This document shows, one piece after another, positions 1 through 6,530 of a stretch of DNA of 6,689 nt (positions within the stretch are counted from its first letter, which is position 1; each line of letters begins with the position of its first letter). Made by a program: the position numbers and the translations under genes. The stretch spans positions 1 through 6,689 of the forward strand of contig CATXYA010000095.1 of the NCBI GenBank assembly GCA_958403605.1, given 5' to 3'. Source of the DNA: an uncultured Oscillospiraceae bacterium (GTDB lineage Bacteria > Bacillota > Clostridia > Oscillospirales > Ruminococcaceae). The notes under the pieces are model-generated. The model was not told where the DNA came from. It made no database searches and saw nothing but the letters and a program-made list of their open reading frames with translations.

Positions 1-444
1 GATACCAGGGGCAGGATTATAGCCGACCACACCGCCGGCACTCGGATTATAACTTACCACCTTGCCAGTATTATAACTGTTCTCGGTAGTGCCTCCCGGA
101 TTGCTGCCTGCTATGCCGCCGACGCTGGCGCGCCCATTGATCAGCGCCGCATTGTTATAGCAGTTTTGTAAGGTACCTACGTTGACGCCCACTATCCCGC
201 CAATGGCGTTGTTTCCATCAACATTCCCTGTATTACCGCAATTCTTTACAATGCCTTCATTTTCCCCTACTACGCCGCCGACTCTATCAGCACCTGCGTA
301 TTGGATCACTTCGTTGTACCATTTCTTCCCCGTGATACTGGCGGCATTGATACAATTTTCTACGATGCCATGGCTATAGCCAGCCACACCGCCGCAATAA
401 TCGCCGCCAACCAGCGTTCCCGACACGAAAACATTTTTTATGAC
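1..444 (-). repeat. GLUG-like repeat array of module 2, running off the left edge
   Basis: Residues about 571-718 contain further units (GGVAGYSHGIVENC, GGVVGENEGIVKNC, GGIVGVNVGTLQNC, GGIAGSNPGGTTEN, GGVVGYNP). They are more diverged from one another than those of module 1. One unit carries an insertion around KKWYNEVIQYAGADR (residues 609-623). The array is still in progress at the window edge, so the module is incomplete. Confidence 0.78.
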
Positions 445-2154
445 CGCATTTTCGCCAATATATCCAAAGAGGCCCTGATAGCTGACATTCGCGGCATCAA
501 TGTTCAATAGGATGTTCTTGCTATTGCCATCGAATATACCATTGAAAGGATGCTGATCATTACCGATGGATGTGGTGGTCGTCAGGCCATCGGCATCCAG
601 CTTAAAATAAGTATGGACGTAATCGTTGCCGCCGCTGACCTGGGTGGCCAGGGCCACCAGCTCTTCATTCGTTTGAATCAGATATGGATCAGCCTCCGTG
701 CCGGAGCCATCCCAGAGAGGCACGGGGACCGGGGCGGGCAAGATAGGCGTCTGTGTCGCCGTCAGCATCTGCAAAGTGGGCAGGGCGCCATCGCCCGTCA
801 GCGTGCCGTCCGGGACGCTCCATACGGTGGGATCCCAACCTGTGAACACGGTGCTCAGCGGCGTGTCCAAGGCCACGTCTGCGCCGTTTGAATTACTGCC
901 CGTACCGCTCGTGACGATGGCTTCGCTGCCTGCCGGACCGATCTTCTGATCGGCCCGGGCCTGGTTGCCGATGCGGGCACCGCCGCTGTTACCCGATACG
1001 CGGCCCACAGCCGTGCCGCTGGTGGCCGTGACCGTAAGGCCCAGGGAAAGGCAATTCTGGATGCCTCTTCCGTTATAACCTACCACACCGCCCACCGTGT
1101 CCTTGCCGCTGACCGCACCGGTGTTGTAGCAATTCTGCAAAATGCCATTATTGTTGCGGCCCGCCACGCCGCCGACGTAATTACTGCTGCCGGTGACAGT
1201 GCCGGTGCTGTAGCAATTTTGCAAAGTGCCGGTGTTGTTGTAACCTACCACGCCGCCGACATAATCACCGCTGCCGGTGACGTCGGCCGTGGAGGCGCAG
1301 CTCTTCACCGTGCCGTAATTATACCCAACTACGCCGCCAGTTGCCTCATCGCCGCCATTTACTGTGCCGGACACAGACACATTCTGCACCGTGCCGCCTT
1401 GGCCCACGCCGCCGAACAGACCTTGATGACTGGCCGTACTGCTGATGTCCAGCTCGATGTTGTGGCCATCGCCGTCAAAGGTACCCTTGAAGAGGTAGCT
1501 CTTGCTGCCAATGGCCTTGGTGGCCTTCAGGCCGCTTCCCGTCACCTTAAAATAGAAGCCTTCATAGTTGTTGTTGCCGTTGACCTGGGCCGCCAGAGTC
1601 TCCAGGTCTTGATTTGTTTGAATGAGATAGGGGGCGGCTTCCGTGCCGGAACCAGACCAGGACGCCCGCTGCGCGGCAAATAGCGCCGGGGCTTCGATAC
1701 CCGACACCTCCGCGTCATAAATTCCGCTGTCGCCCTCATCAACCGAGCCGAGGATCAATTCTTCCTCAGGCAGAGACGAAGCATCCTGCACGTCGGAAGA
1801 CGCCGCCGGAGTCGCCTCGCTGCTGGATGCTGTAGGGACCGATGTACTGTCAGCTTCTTCGGGCACTACTTCGCTGCCGGACGATGCAGGCGCCGATGCG
1901 CTGTCCGCTTCCCCGGGCAATGCCTCGCTGCCGGACGATGCAGGCACCGATGTGCTGTCCGCTTCCTCGGGCGCTGCTTCGCTGCCGGATGCCGCCGGCA
2001 CCGGTGTGCTGTCAGACACCGCCGACGCTGCGGGCGCCGTCACGGCTTCCGCCAAAGCGGCGGGCATCTGGCCCACCAACATCCCCAGCACCAAAACCAG
2101 TGCCGCCGCGCGCCGCAGACCGCCGCGCCGGGATCCCTCAAGATTTTGTTTCAT
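1..2154 (-). CDS. Secreted GLUG-repeat surface protein, N-terminal part (C-terminus outside window)
   Basis: The minus-strand frame is open for 718 codons from an ATG at 2154 to the left edge, with no stop. The start has an AGGAGG site (2161-2166) six bases upstream. Residues 1-35 form a Sec signal peptide: a basic stretch (RRGGLRR), a hydrophobic core (ALVLVLGMLVG) and a likely cleavage after ALA (A35/E36). Residues 39-118 are a Ser/Ala/Pro/Glu/Asp-rich repetitive linker. Two related modules follow, beginning WSGSGTEAAPYLIQTN (166) and WDGSGTEADPYLIQTN (481), each with F.G.FDG, QGLFG and then GLUG-like units such as VGGVVGYN..G.LQNCYNTG. The spacer around 439-460 (GWDPTVW...LPTL) closes module 1. 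Such proteins in Clostridia are predicted adhesins or cell-wall proteins with beta-solenoid repeats; adhesion here is inference. The anchor type cannot be seen. An in-frame ATG at 2211 lacks a ribosome binding site. Confidence 0.9.
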   Translation of the reverse strand, partial: MKQNLEGSRRGGLRRAAALVLVLGMLVGQMPAALAEAVTAPAASAVSDSTPVPAASGSEAAPEEADSTSVPASSGSEALPGEADSASAPASSGSEVVPEEADSTSVPTASSSEATPAASSDVQDASSLPEEELILGSVDEGDSGIYDAEVSGIEAPALFAAQRASWSGSGTEAAPYLIQTNQDLETLAAQVNGNNNYEGFYFKVTGSGLKATKAIGSKSYLFKGTFDGDGHNIELDISSTASHQGLFGGVGQGGTVQNVSVSGTVNGGDEATGGVVGYNYGTVKSCASTADVTGSGDYVGGVVGYNNTGTLQNCYSTGTVTGSSNYVGGVAGRNNNGILQNCYNTGAVSGKDTVGGVVGYNGRGIQNCLSLGLTVTATSGTAVGRVSGNSGGARIGNQARADQKIGPAGSEAIVTSGTGSNSNGADVALDTPLSTVFTGWDPTVWSVPDGTLTGDGALPTLQMLTATQTPILPAPVPVPLWDGSGTEADPYLIQTNEELVALATQVSGGNDYVHTYFKLDADGLTTTTSIGNDQHPFNGIFDGNSKNILLNIDAANVSYQGLFGYIGENAVIKNVFVSGTLVGGDYCGGVAGYSHGIVENCINAASITGKKWYNEVIQYAGADRVGGVVGENEGIVKNCGNTGNVDGNNAIGGIVGVNVGTLQNCYNNAALINGRASVGGIAGSNPGGTTENSYNTGKVVSYNPSAGGVVGYNPAPGI
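1012..1392 (-). repeat. GLUG-like repeat array of module 1 (27-28 residue units)
   Basis: Residues about 255-381 of the surface protein hold about five units with the pattern (T/I)(V/L)(Q/K)(N/S)C.(S/N)TG.V(T/S)G....(V)GGV(V/A)G.N..G. At DNA level neighbouring units are offset by 84 bp (gccgac at 1171 and 1255) or 81 bp. The segments at about 1119-1147 and 1202-1230 are close to identical, pointing to recent unit duplication. The family association is with the GLUG motif by pattern recognition, not by a database search. Confidence 0.8.
1819..2034 (-). repeat. 54-bp tandem repeat encoding 18-residue linker units
   Basis: On the plus strand the start of the unit (gctgccgga or gctgctgga) recurs at exactly 1819, 1873, 1927 and 1981. 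The two middle copies are nearly identical; the outer two are diverged. They encode 18-residue units of the type SGSEAAPEEADSTSVPAS in the linker just after the signal peptide of the GLUG protein. The acidic, Ser/Pro-rich composition suggests a flexible stalk or wall-spanning segment. The period is a multiple of three, so gain or loss of a unit keeps the reading frame. Confidence 0.9.
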
Positions 2155-2211
2155 TTTGCTCCTCCTCGTCGGTGCGGCGGCAAACAGCAGTGTTGGCCCG
2201 ATAGACTTCAT

Positions 2212-2266
2212 TATGTGATGGGAGACTTCCCATCACATAGCAAAGGGTACCCTTTGCTGCTTTTTT
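2212..2266. promoter_or_regulatory. Two adjacent perfect stem-loops in the leader of the GLUG gene
   Basis: The first is TATGTGATGGGA (2212-2223), loop GACT, TCCCATCACATA (2228-2239), a perfect 12-bp stem. The second is the 20-base palindrome AGCAAAGGGTACCCTTTGCT (2239-2258), followed on the plus strand by GC and six T (2261-2266). On the minus strand both would be folded in the mRNA leader of the surface protein, about 45 bases or more upstream of its ribosome binding site. Read on the plus strand the second looks like an intrinsic terminator, yet no plus-strand gene ends here. It may be a regulatory leader structure, an antisense terminator or a dispersed intergenic repeat. Confidence 0.7.
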
Positions 2267-2305
2267 ATCGTTCTACGCCGCGCTAAAACAACTATAAACA
2301 TTATT

Positions 2306-2335
2306 ATCTTAGCACCTATCATCTTCTTTTCGCAA
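2306..2335 (-). promoter_or_regulatory. Extended -10 promoter of the GLUG protein gene
   Basis: On the minus strand TTGCGA (2330-2335) lies 18 bases before TAAGAT (2306-2311). The -10 is preceded by TGC, giving an extended -10 element. Transcription would start near 2299 and give a leader of about 145 bases before the ATG at 2154. The surrounding DNA is AT-rich compared with the genes. No other good sigma-A match was seen between asnS and this gene. Confidence 0.55.
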
Positions 2336-2416
2336 GCTTTTTGCCAATTTACACTTTAAAGTAGCGAAATGACGAATTTAAAAGGTTCAGCAGAGGCAAA
2401 ACTACCAAAAACAGGG

Positions 2417-2443
2417 ATAAAAAAAGGCGGCCAATGGCCGCCT
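2417..2443 (-). terminator. Rho-independent terminator of asnS
   Basis: On the minus strand GGCGGCCA, a one-base-limited loop and TGGCCGCC (2426-2442) are followed by seven T (2425-2419). It lies about 50 bases past the asnS stop codon and upstream of the GLUG gene promoter, so the two minus-strand genes are separate transcription units. Confidence 0.88.
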
Positions 2444-2471
2444 CTACGGATGAACAAGAAGATTTTGACCT

Positions 2472-2490
2472 AAAACGGCGGTACGCCGCC
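2472..2490 (-). terminator. Weak first terminator hairpin right after the asnS stop
   Basis: On the minus strand GGCGG, loop CGTA, CCGCC (2490-2477) is followed by GTTTT. It starts four bases after the asnS stop codon. The short T run makes it weaker than the second hairpin at 2417-2443; together they may act as tandem terminators. Confidence 0.4.
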
Positions 2491-2494
2491 AACC

Positions 2495-3880
<1,386 letters not shown>

Positions 3881-3899
3881 TTCGTTTTCCTCCTAAATG

Positions 3900-3953
3900 A
3901 AAAAAATCTGACAGCCTGTGCGTCCTAATGCCTTAGGACGGATGCTGTCAGAT
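3900..3953 (-). terminator. T-box regulated intrinsic terminator before asnS
   Basis: On the minus strand ATCTGACAGC (3953-3944) pairs with GCTGTCAGAT (3915-3906), with an inner CGTCCTAA/TTAGGACG helix and a seven-T run (3906-3900). The 5' arm of the inner helix contains CCGTCCT, which is also needed for the antiterminator, so the two structures are mutually exclusive as expected for a T-box. It ends just before the asnS ribosome binding site at 3889-3894. Confidence 0.92.
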
Positions 3954-4197
3954 CCGCGGTACCACCTAATTTGCCGCCAACGCGGCCCCTCTGCCACGTT
4001 CCGCTTTGACGCGAAACGCCGCCGCTGTAACGCGCGGCCCGCGGCGCGCCCTACTGTGCGCTTTTGACGGCGCGGTTCAGGCGGCGGCTCGGAAGGGTTC
4101 TTGGGCCGGATTCTTGGCGCGGGGCTCTCACCTGTCCCCCGCTCTCTTTGGCGGAACGTCCGGCTTACTTTGCTTCCTCATTGCCTTTTTCGTAATT
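3900..4197 (-). promoter_or_regulatory. T-box riboswitch leader of asnS (tRNA-Asn sensing)
   Basis: The minus-strand leader has the T-box element AGGTGGTACCGCGG (3954-3967), whose TGGT would pair with the tRNA acceptor end. Stem I is visible: GGAAG (4177-4173) pairs with CTTCC (4095-4091), and GCCGGA (4164-4159) with TCCGGC (4110-4105). Between them is the specifier loop, with AGTA on the 5' side and AAC, an Asn codon, at 4099-4097 on the 3' side, one base before the closing helix. A distal GCGGGG/CCCCGC helix with AGAGAG and GGTGAGA follows the usual pattern, as does AGTAGG...GCGTTA in the stem II/III region. The antiterminator can form as AGG/CCT and GCGG/CCGT, using 3935-3941. Uncharged tRNA-Asn should allow read-through into asnS. 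Confidence 0.93.
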
Positions 4198-4203
4198 GTG
4201 GGT

Positions 4204-4232
4204 ATGATACCACGCCCTGCGGCGCTTGTCAA
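4204..4232 (-). promoter_or_regulatory. Sigma-A promoter of asnS
   Basis: On the minus strand a consensus TTGACA (4232-4227) is followed after 17 bases by TATCAT (4209-4204). The start of transcription would fall near 4197, right before the T-box stem I, giving a leader of about 315 bases. Confidence 0.85.
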
Positions 4233-4253
4233 GGCGAAACCGGGCACCCGGCC

Positions 4254-4282
4254 TTGTTTTGCCGAACGCCGTATGGTACACT
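4254..4282 (+). promoter_or_regulatory. Likely promoter of the 76-residue membrane protein
   Basis: TTGTTT (4254-4259) lies 17 bases before TACACT (4277-4282), placing the start near 4289 and about 28 bases before the ATG. It is back to back with the asnS promoter: the two -35 elements are 21 bases apart. A TATTAT at 4293-4298 was considered but would put the start on top of the ribosome binding site. Confidence 0.45.
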
Positions 4283-4316
4283 GGGCACAACCTATTATAT
4301 AAAAAGGAGACGCGTG

Positions 4317-4547
4317 ATGAAAAGAGCGGTCATTGGAGGATTTTTGGCGCTGATCGGCACCATTTGGGGACTGACGGCCCTGCTGTTCGTGAGCGCCAGC
4401 CCGGCCTCCAGCTGGGCGACGCCGCCGGGGCGTTTTTTGACGGGCGTGGTGGAAAACGGCATGACCGTTCCCCTGATCCTGGCTGTGACCCTGATGGTGG
4501 CGGGGCTGGCCATCCTGGCCGTGGAATATTTCCGCAAGGAGCCTTGA
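4317..4547 (+). CDS. Small two-helix membrane protein, unknown function
   Basis: This 76-residue protein starts at an ATG with AAGGAG (4304-4309) seven bases upstream; a GTG directly before it (4314) is in frame but less well spaced. Two hydrophobic helices are visible, about residues 4-27 (AVIGGFLALIGTIWGLTALLFV) and 50-69 (TVPLILAVTLMVAGLAILAV). Between them is a polar loop with SSWATPPGRF (31-40), and the tail is EYFRKEP. The positive charges at both ends (KR near the N-terminus, RK near the C-terminus) suggest both termini are cytoplasmic and the WATPPGRF loop outside. I do not recognise a named family. It sits divergent from asnS and 117 bases upstream of galT, which appears to have its own promoter, so co-function with galT is not shown. 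Confidence 0.8.
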   Translation: MKRAVIGGFLALIGTIWGLTALLFVSASPASSWATPPGRFLTGVVENGMTVPLILAVTLMVAGLAILAVEYFRKEP

Positions 4548-4588
4548 AGCCGTCACCAAAAACGGCGGGCGGGCACAACATTTGTACA

Positions 4589-4617
4589 TGGAAAAGCGGC
4601 CGGCGGCCTTTTATAAT
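4589..4617 (+). promoter_or_regulatory. Likely promoter of galT
   Basis: A consensus TATAAT (4612-4617) has TGGAAA (4589-4594, four of six matches to TTGACA) 17 bases upstream. The expected start near 4624 leaves about 40 bases before the galT ATG. The spacer contains a GGCC/GGCC hairpin followed by TTTT that could also be a weak terminator for the upstream small gene. Confidence 0.6.
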
Positions 4618-4622
4618 GAAAG

Positions 4623-4634
4623 GGAACGAGTTCC
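4623..4634 (+). promoter_or_regulatory. Possible operator palindrome at the galT start site
   Basis: GGAAC GA GTTCC is an inverted repeat with five-base arms, located at the predicted transcription start. A repressor bound here would block galT initiation. It does not clearly match the CcpA cre consensus. The short length means it could occur by chance. Confidence 0.25.
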
Positions 4635-4664
4635 GTTTTTGATGCATCAAGGGAGGTACCCACT

Positions 4665-6206
4665 ATGAATGATACCGGTCTGCTCATCGAGCGCCTGCTG
4701 CGCTTCGGCCTGGCCCACGGCATGATCGCCCCACTGGACGTGTACGTGGCGCGCAACACCCTGCTGGATCTGTTCGGCCTGGCCGAGCCCTACGCGGGCG
4801 AGGTACCGGAGGAGGCGTTCGACGCCCCTACCCTGCTGCTGGAGGCATTGCTGGACAAGGCGGCGGAGCAGGGCCTCTTCGACAACGAGGTGCCCGCCCT
4901 GCGCGTGAACTTTGAGGCGCGCATCATGGGCGCGCTGATGCCCCGTGAGAGCGAGGTAACCGCCCGCTTCAACGCCCTGTGGGAACAGGAGGGCGTGCGC
5001 GCCGCCACCGATTATTTCTACGGCCTGTGCATCGCCTCCAACTACATCCGCACGGCGCAGATCGCGAAAAACATCCAATGGGAATACCCCTGCAAATACG
5101 GCGCGCTGGAAGTCACCATCAACCTGACGAAGCCGGAAAAAGACCCCAAGACCATCGCGCTGGAACGGCTGCAGCCCGCGGCCAGCTATCCCAAATGTAT
5201 GCTGTGCATCGAGAACATCGGTTATGCGGGCCGGGTGAACTTTCCCGCGCGCCAGACGCACCGTGTGGTGCCCCTGCGCCTGTGCGGCGAGCGCTGGTAC
5301 CTGCAGTACAGCCCCTACGTGTATTACAACGAGCACTGCATCGTCTTTGACGAAAAGCACGAGCCCATGCGCATCACGCCCCACACCTTTGCCCAGCTGT
5401 TCGATTTTGTGCGCCAGTTTCCCCACTACACCTGCGGCTCCAACGCCGATCTGCCCATCGTGGGCGGCAGCATCCTCAGCCACATGCATTTCCAGGGCGG
5501 CCGGTATGAGTTCCCCATGCAGCGCGCCCAGGACCTGGCCGCGTTCACCAGCAGCGAATTCCCGGAGCTGTCCATCTCCATTATCCGCTGGCCCGTCAGC
5601 ACCGTGCGCGTGACGGGGCGGGACGTGCCCCAGCTGCTGGCCTTTGCCGAGCGCATGCTGAACACCTGGCGCGGCTACTCGGACCCGGAGGCCGACGTGC
5701 TGGCCTTCACCGAGGAAAACGGGGAGCAGGTGCCCCACAACACCGTGACGCCCATCCTGCGCTACACCGAGGAGCAGGGCTATGTGCTGGACCTGGTGCC
5801 CCGCAACAACCGCGCCACCGCCCAGTACCCGGAGGGCATCTTCCATCCCCACCGGGAGATCCACCACATCAAAAAAGAGAACATCGGCCTTATCGAGGTG
5901 ATGGGCCTGGCGATCCTGCCGGGCCGTTTGGAAAAAGAGAGCGCCGCCATCGCCGAGGTGCTGACGGGCAAGGCCCAGGCCGCGGCGGTGCAGGAGGCGC
6001 TGCCCCTGCACGCCGACTGGGTGGATTACCTGGTGGAAAAGCACGGCACGGCCCTTTCCGCCGCCGAGGCGGACGCCGTGCTGAAGCGGGAGATCGGGGC
6101 CAAGTTCGAGACGTGCCTCGAGCACGCCGGGGTCTTCAAGCAAACGCCGGAGGGCACCGCGGCCTTCACCCGCTTTTTGGAAAAGCTGGGCTGCGTGCGC
6201 AAATAA
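4665..6206 (+). CDS. galT: UDP-glucose--hexose-1-phosphate uridylyltransferase, class II
   Basis: This cytoplasmic enzyme of the Leloir pathway moves UMP from UDP-glucose to galactose-1-phosphate, giving UDP-galactose and glucose-1-phosphate. The 513 residues fit the long Firmicutes-type GalT rather than the roughly 350-residue E. coli type. Recognisable segments are SNYIRTAQIAKNIQWEY (about 125-141), YPKCMLCIENIGYAGR (about 175-190), the active-site region GGSILSHMHFQGGRYEFPM (267-285, with H273, H275 and Q277) and the C-terminal IFHPHREIHHIKKENIGLIE (392-411). GGGAGG (4651-4656) lies eight bases before the ATG. No galK or galE is in the window; the gene has its own promoter and a strong terminator, so it may be a stand-alone unit. 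Residue 274 is Met, where I would expect a polar or acidic residue. Confidence 0.95.
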   Translation: MNDTGLLIERLLRFGLAHGMIAPLDVYVARNTLLDLFGLAEPYAGEVPEEAFDAPTLLLEALLDKAAEQGLFDNEVPALRVNFEARIMGALMPRESEVTARFNALWEQEGVRAATDYFYGLCIASNYIRTAQIAKNIQWEYPCKYGALEVTINLTKPEKDPKTIALERLQPAASYPKCMLCIENIGYAGRVNFPARQTHRVVPLRLCGERWYLQYSPYVYYNEHCIVFDEKHEPMRITPHTFAQLFDFVRQFPHYTCGSNADLPIVGGSILSHMHFQGGRYEFPMQRAQDLAAFTSSEFPELSISIIRWPVSTVRVTGRDVPQLLAFAERMLNTWRGYSDPEADVLAFTEENGEQVPHNTVTPILRYTEEQGYVLDLVPRNNRATAQYPEGIFHPHREIHHIKKENIGLIEVMGLAILPGRLEKESAAIAEVLTGKAQAAAVQEALPLHADWVDYLVEKHGTALSAAEADAVLKREIGAKFETCLEHAGVFKQTPEGTAAFTRFLEKLGCVRK

Positions 6207-6225
6207 CGGCGAAAACAACAGCATA

Positions 6226-6267
6226 AAAAGGACCGCCTGCGCAAAATGCTGCGCGGGCGGTCCTTTT
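6226..6267. terminator. Bidirectional terminator between galT and the convergent small ORF
   Basis: GGACCGCCTGCGCA (6230-6243) and TGCGCGGGCGGTCC (6250-6263) form a stem of 14 pairs, including one G-T pair, around a six-base loop. A-rich sequence on the left (6225-6229) and TTTT plus a further T run on the right make it work in both directions. It ends galT transcripts on the plus strand and those of the 57-residue ORF on the minus strand, whose stop codon abuts it. Confidence 0.92.
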
Positions 6268-6440
6268 CATTTTTCTGGTGCCGAGGCGGGCGGGGACGGC
6301 TGCTGCCGCTGGCGCTGGGCCTCTTCGCGGCGGCGCACCTCGTCCTCGATGTTGCTGCTGACGCGGCACGAGCACAGACTGCTTTGACGGCCCGCAGCCG
6401 CCAGGGCCGCCAGCAGGGATTCTTTCCAGGTTTGCTTCAT
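6267..6440 (-). CDS. Small hypothetical protein, 57 residues
   Basis: The ATG at 6440 is preceded by AAGGAGGT (6445-6452), one of the strongest ribosome binding sites in the window, and the TGA (6267-6269) runs straight into a terminator. These two signals are the main reason to call it a gene. The sequence has an N-terminal amphipathic or weakly hydrophobic stretch (WKESLLAALAAAG, 5-17), a Cys pair C23-S-C25, a charged helix (NIEDEVRRREEAQRQRQQ, 30-47) and a Pro/Ser/Ala-rich tail. It has no clear signal peptide or known domain. An upstream in-frame ATG at 6509 has no ribosome binding site and was not used. No clear promoter was found upstream; the leader contains a GCGGCC hairpin. I do not recognise the family. 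Confidence 0.65.
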   Translation of the reverse strand: MKQTWKESLLAALAAAGRQSSLCSCRVSSNIEDEVRRREEAQRQRQQPSPPASAPEK

Positions 6441-6476
6441 GGGGACCTCCTTTTTTGTGAACGATGGACGAGGCAG

Positions 6477-6491
6477 GCGGCCAATGGCCGC
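6477..6491. repeat. GCGGCCAATGGCCGC hairpin, second copy in the window
   Basis: GCGGCC, loop AAT, GGCCGC forms a six-pair hairpin in the leader of the 57-residue ORF. The same 15 bases occur in the asnS terminator at 2427-2441, but here no T run follows on either strand, so it is unlikely to terminate transcription. A related GCGGCC/GGCCGC hairpin with loop AAA occurs at 6635-6649. Confidence 0.7.
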
Positions 6492-6530
6492 GGGTGGAAG
6501 GGCAGGCACGTGGGCGCCCCCTCATCCGTC

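Noticed and set aside
1012..1392. Regular repeats considered as a CRISPR array
   Set aside because: The repeats are directly adjacent, in phase with the reading frame at 81-84 bp, and have no separate unique spacers; they encode protein repeats.
1219..1683. Plus-strand open frames inside the GLUG gene region (also 182-379, 301-510, 550-891, 1842-2204)
   Set aside because: All lie opposite a continuous 718-codon minus-strand frame with signal peptide and recognisable repeats; they have no ribosome binding sites and reflect the repeated DNA.
2155..2211. In-frame upstream ATG at 2211 as the start of the GLUG protein
   Set aside because: It has no ribosome binding site and abuts a stem-loop, while the ATG at 2154 has AGGAGG at ideal distance and yields a normal signal peptide.
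4006..4302. Plus-strand open frame over the T-box leader
   Set aside because: The region is fully explained by the T-box riboswitch and the asnS promoter; no start signal supports translation.
4596..4614. GGCC/GGCC hairpin with TTTT as terminator of the small membrane protein gene
   Set aside because: Only four pairs around a three-base loop, and it overlaps the galT -10 element; too weak to call.
4647..6224. 525-codon minus-strand open frame opposite galT
   Set aside because: It is the antisense shadow of a clear GalT, with a His/Gly/Val/Leu-rich product that shows no domain and no convincing start signal.
6166..6525. 119-codon minus-strand frame overlapping the small ORF and the galT end
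   Set aside because: It crosses the bidirectional terminator and the galT C-terminus, has no ribosome binding site, and its product is Arg/Pro/Ala-rich; the 57-residue frame has the better signals.
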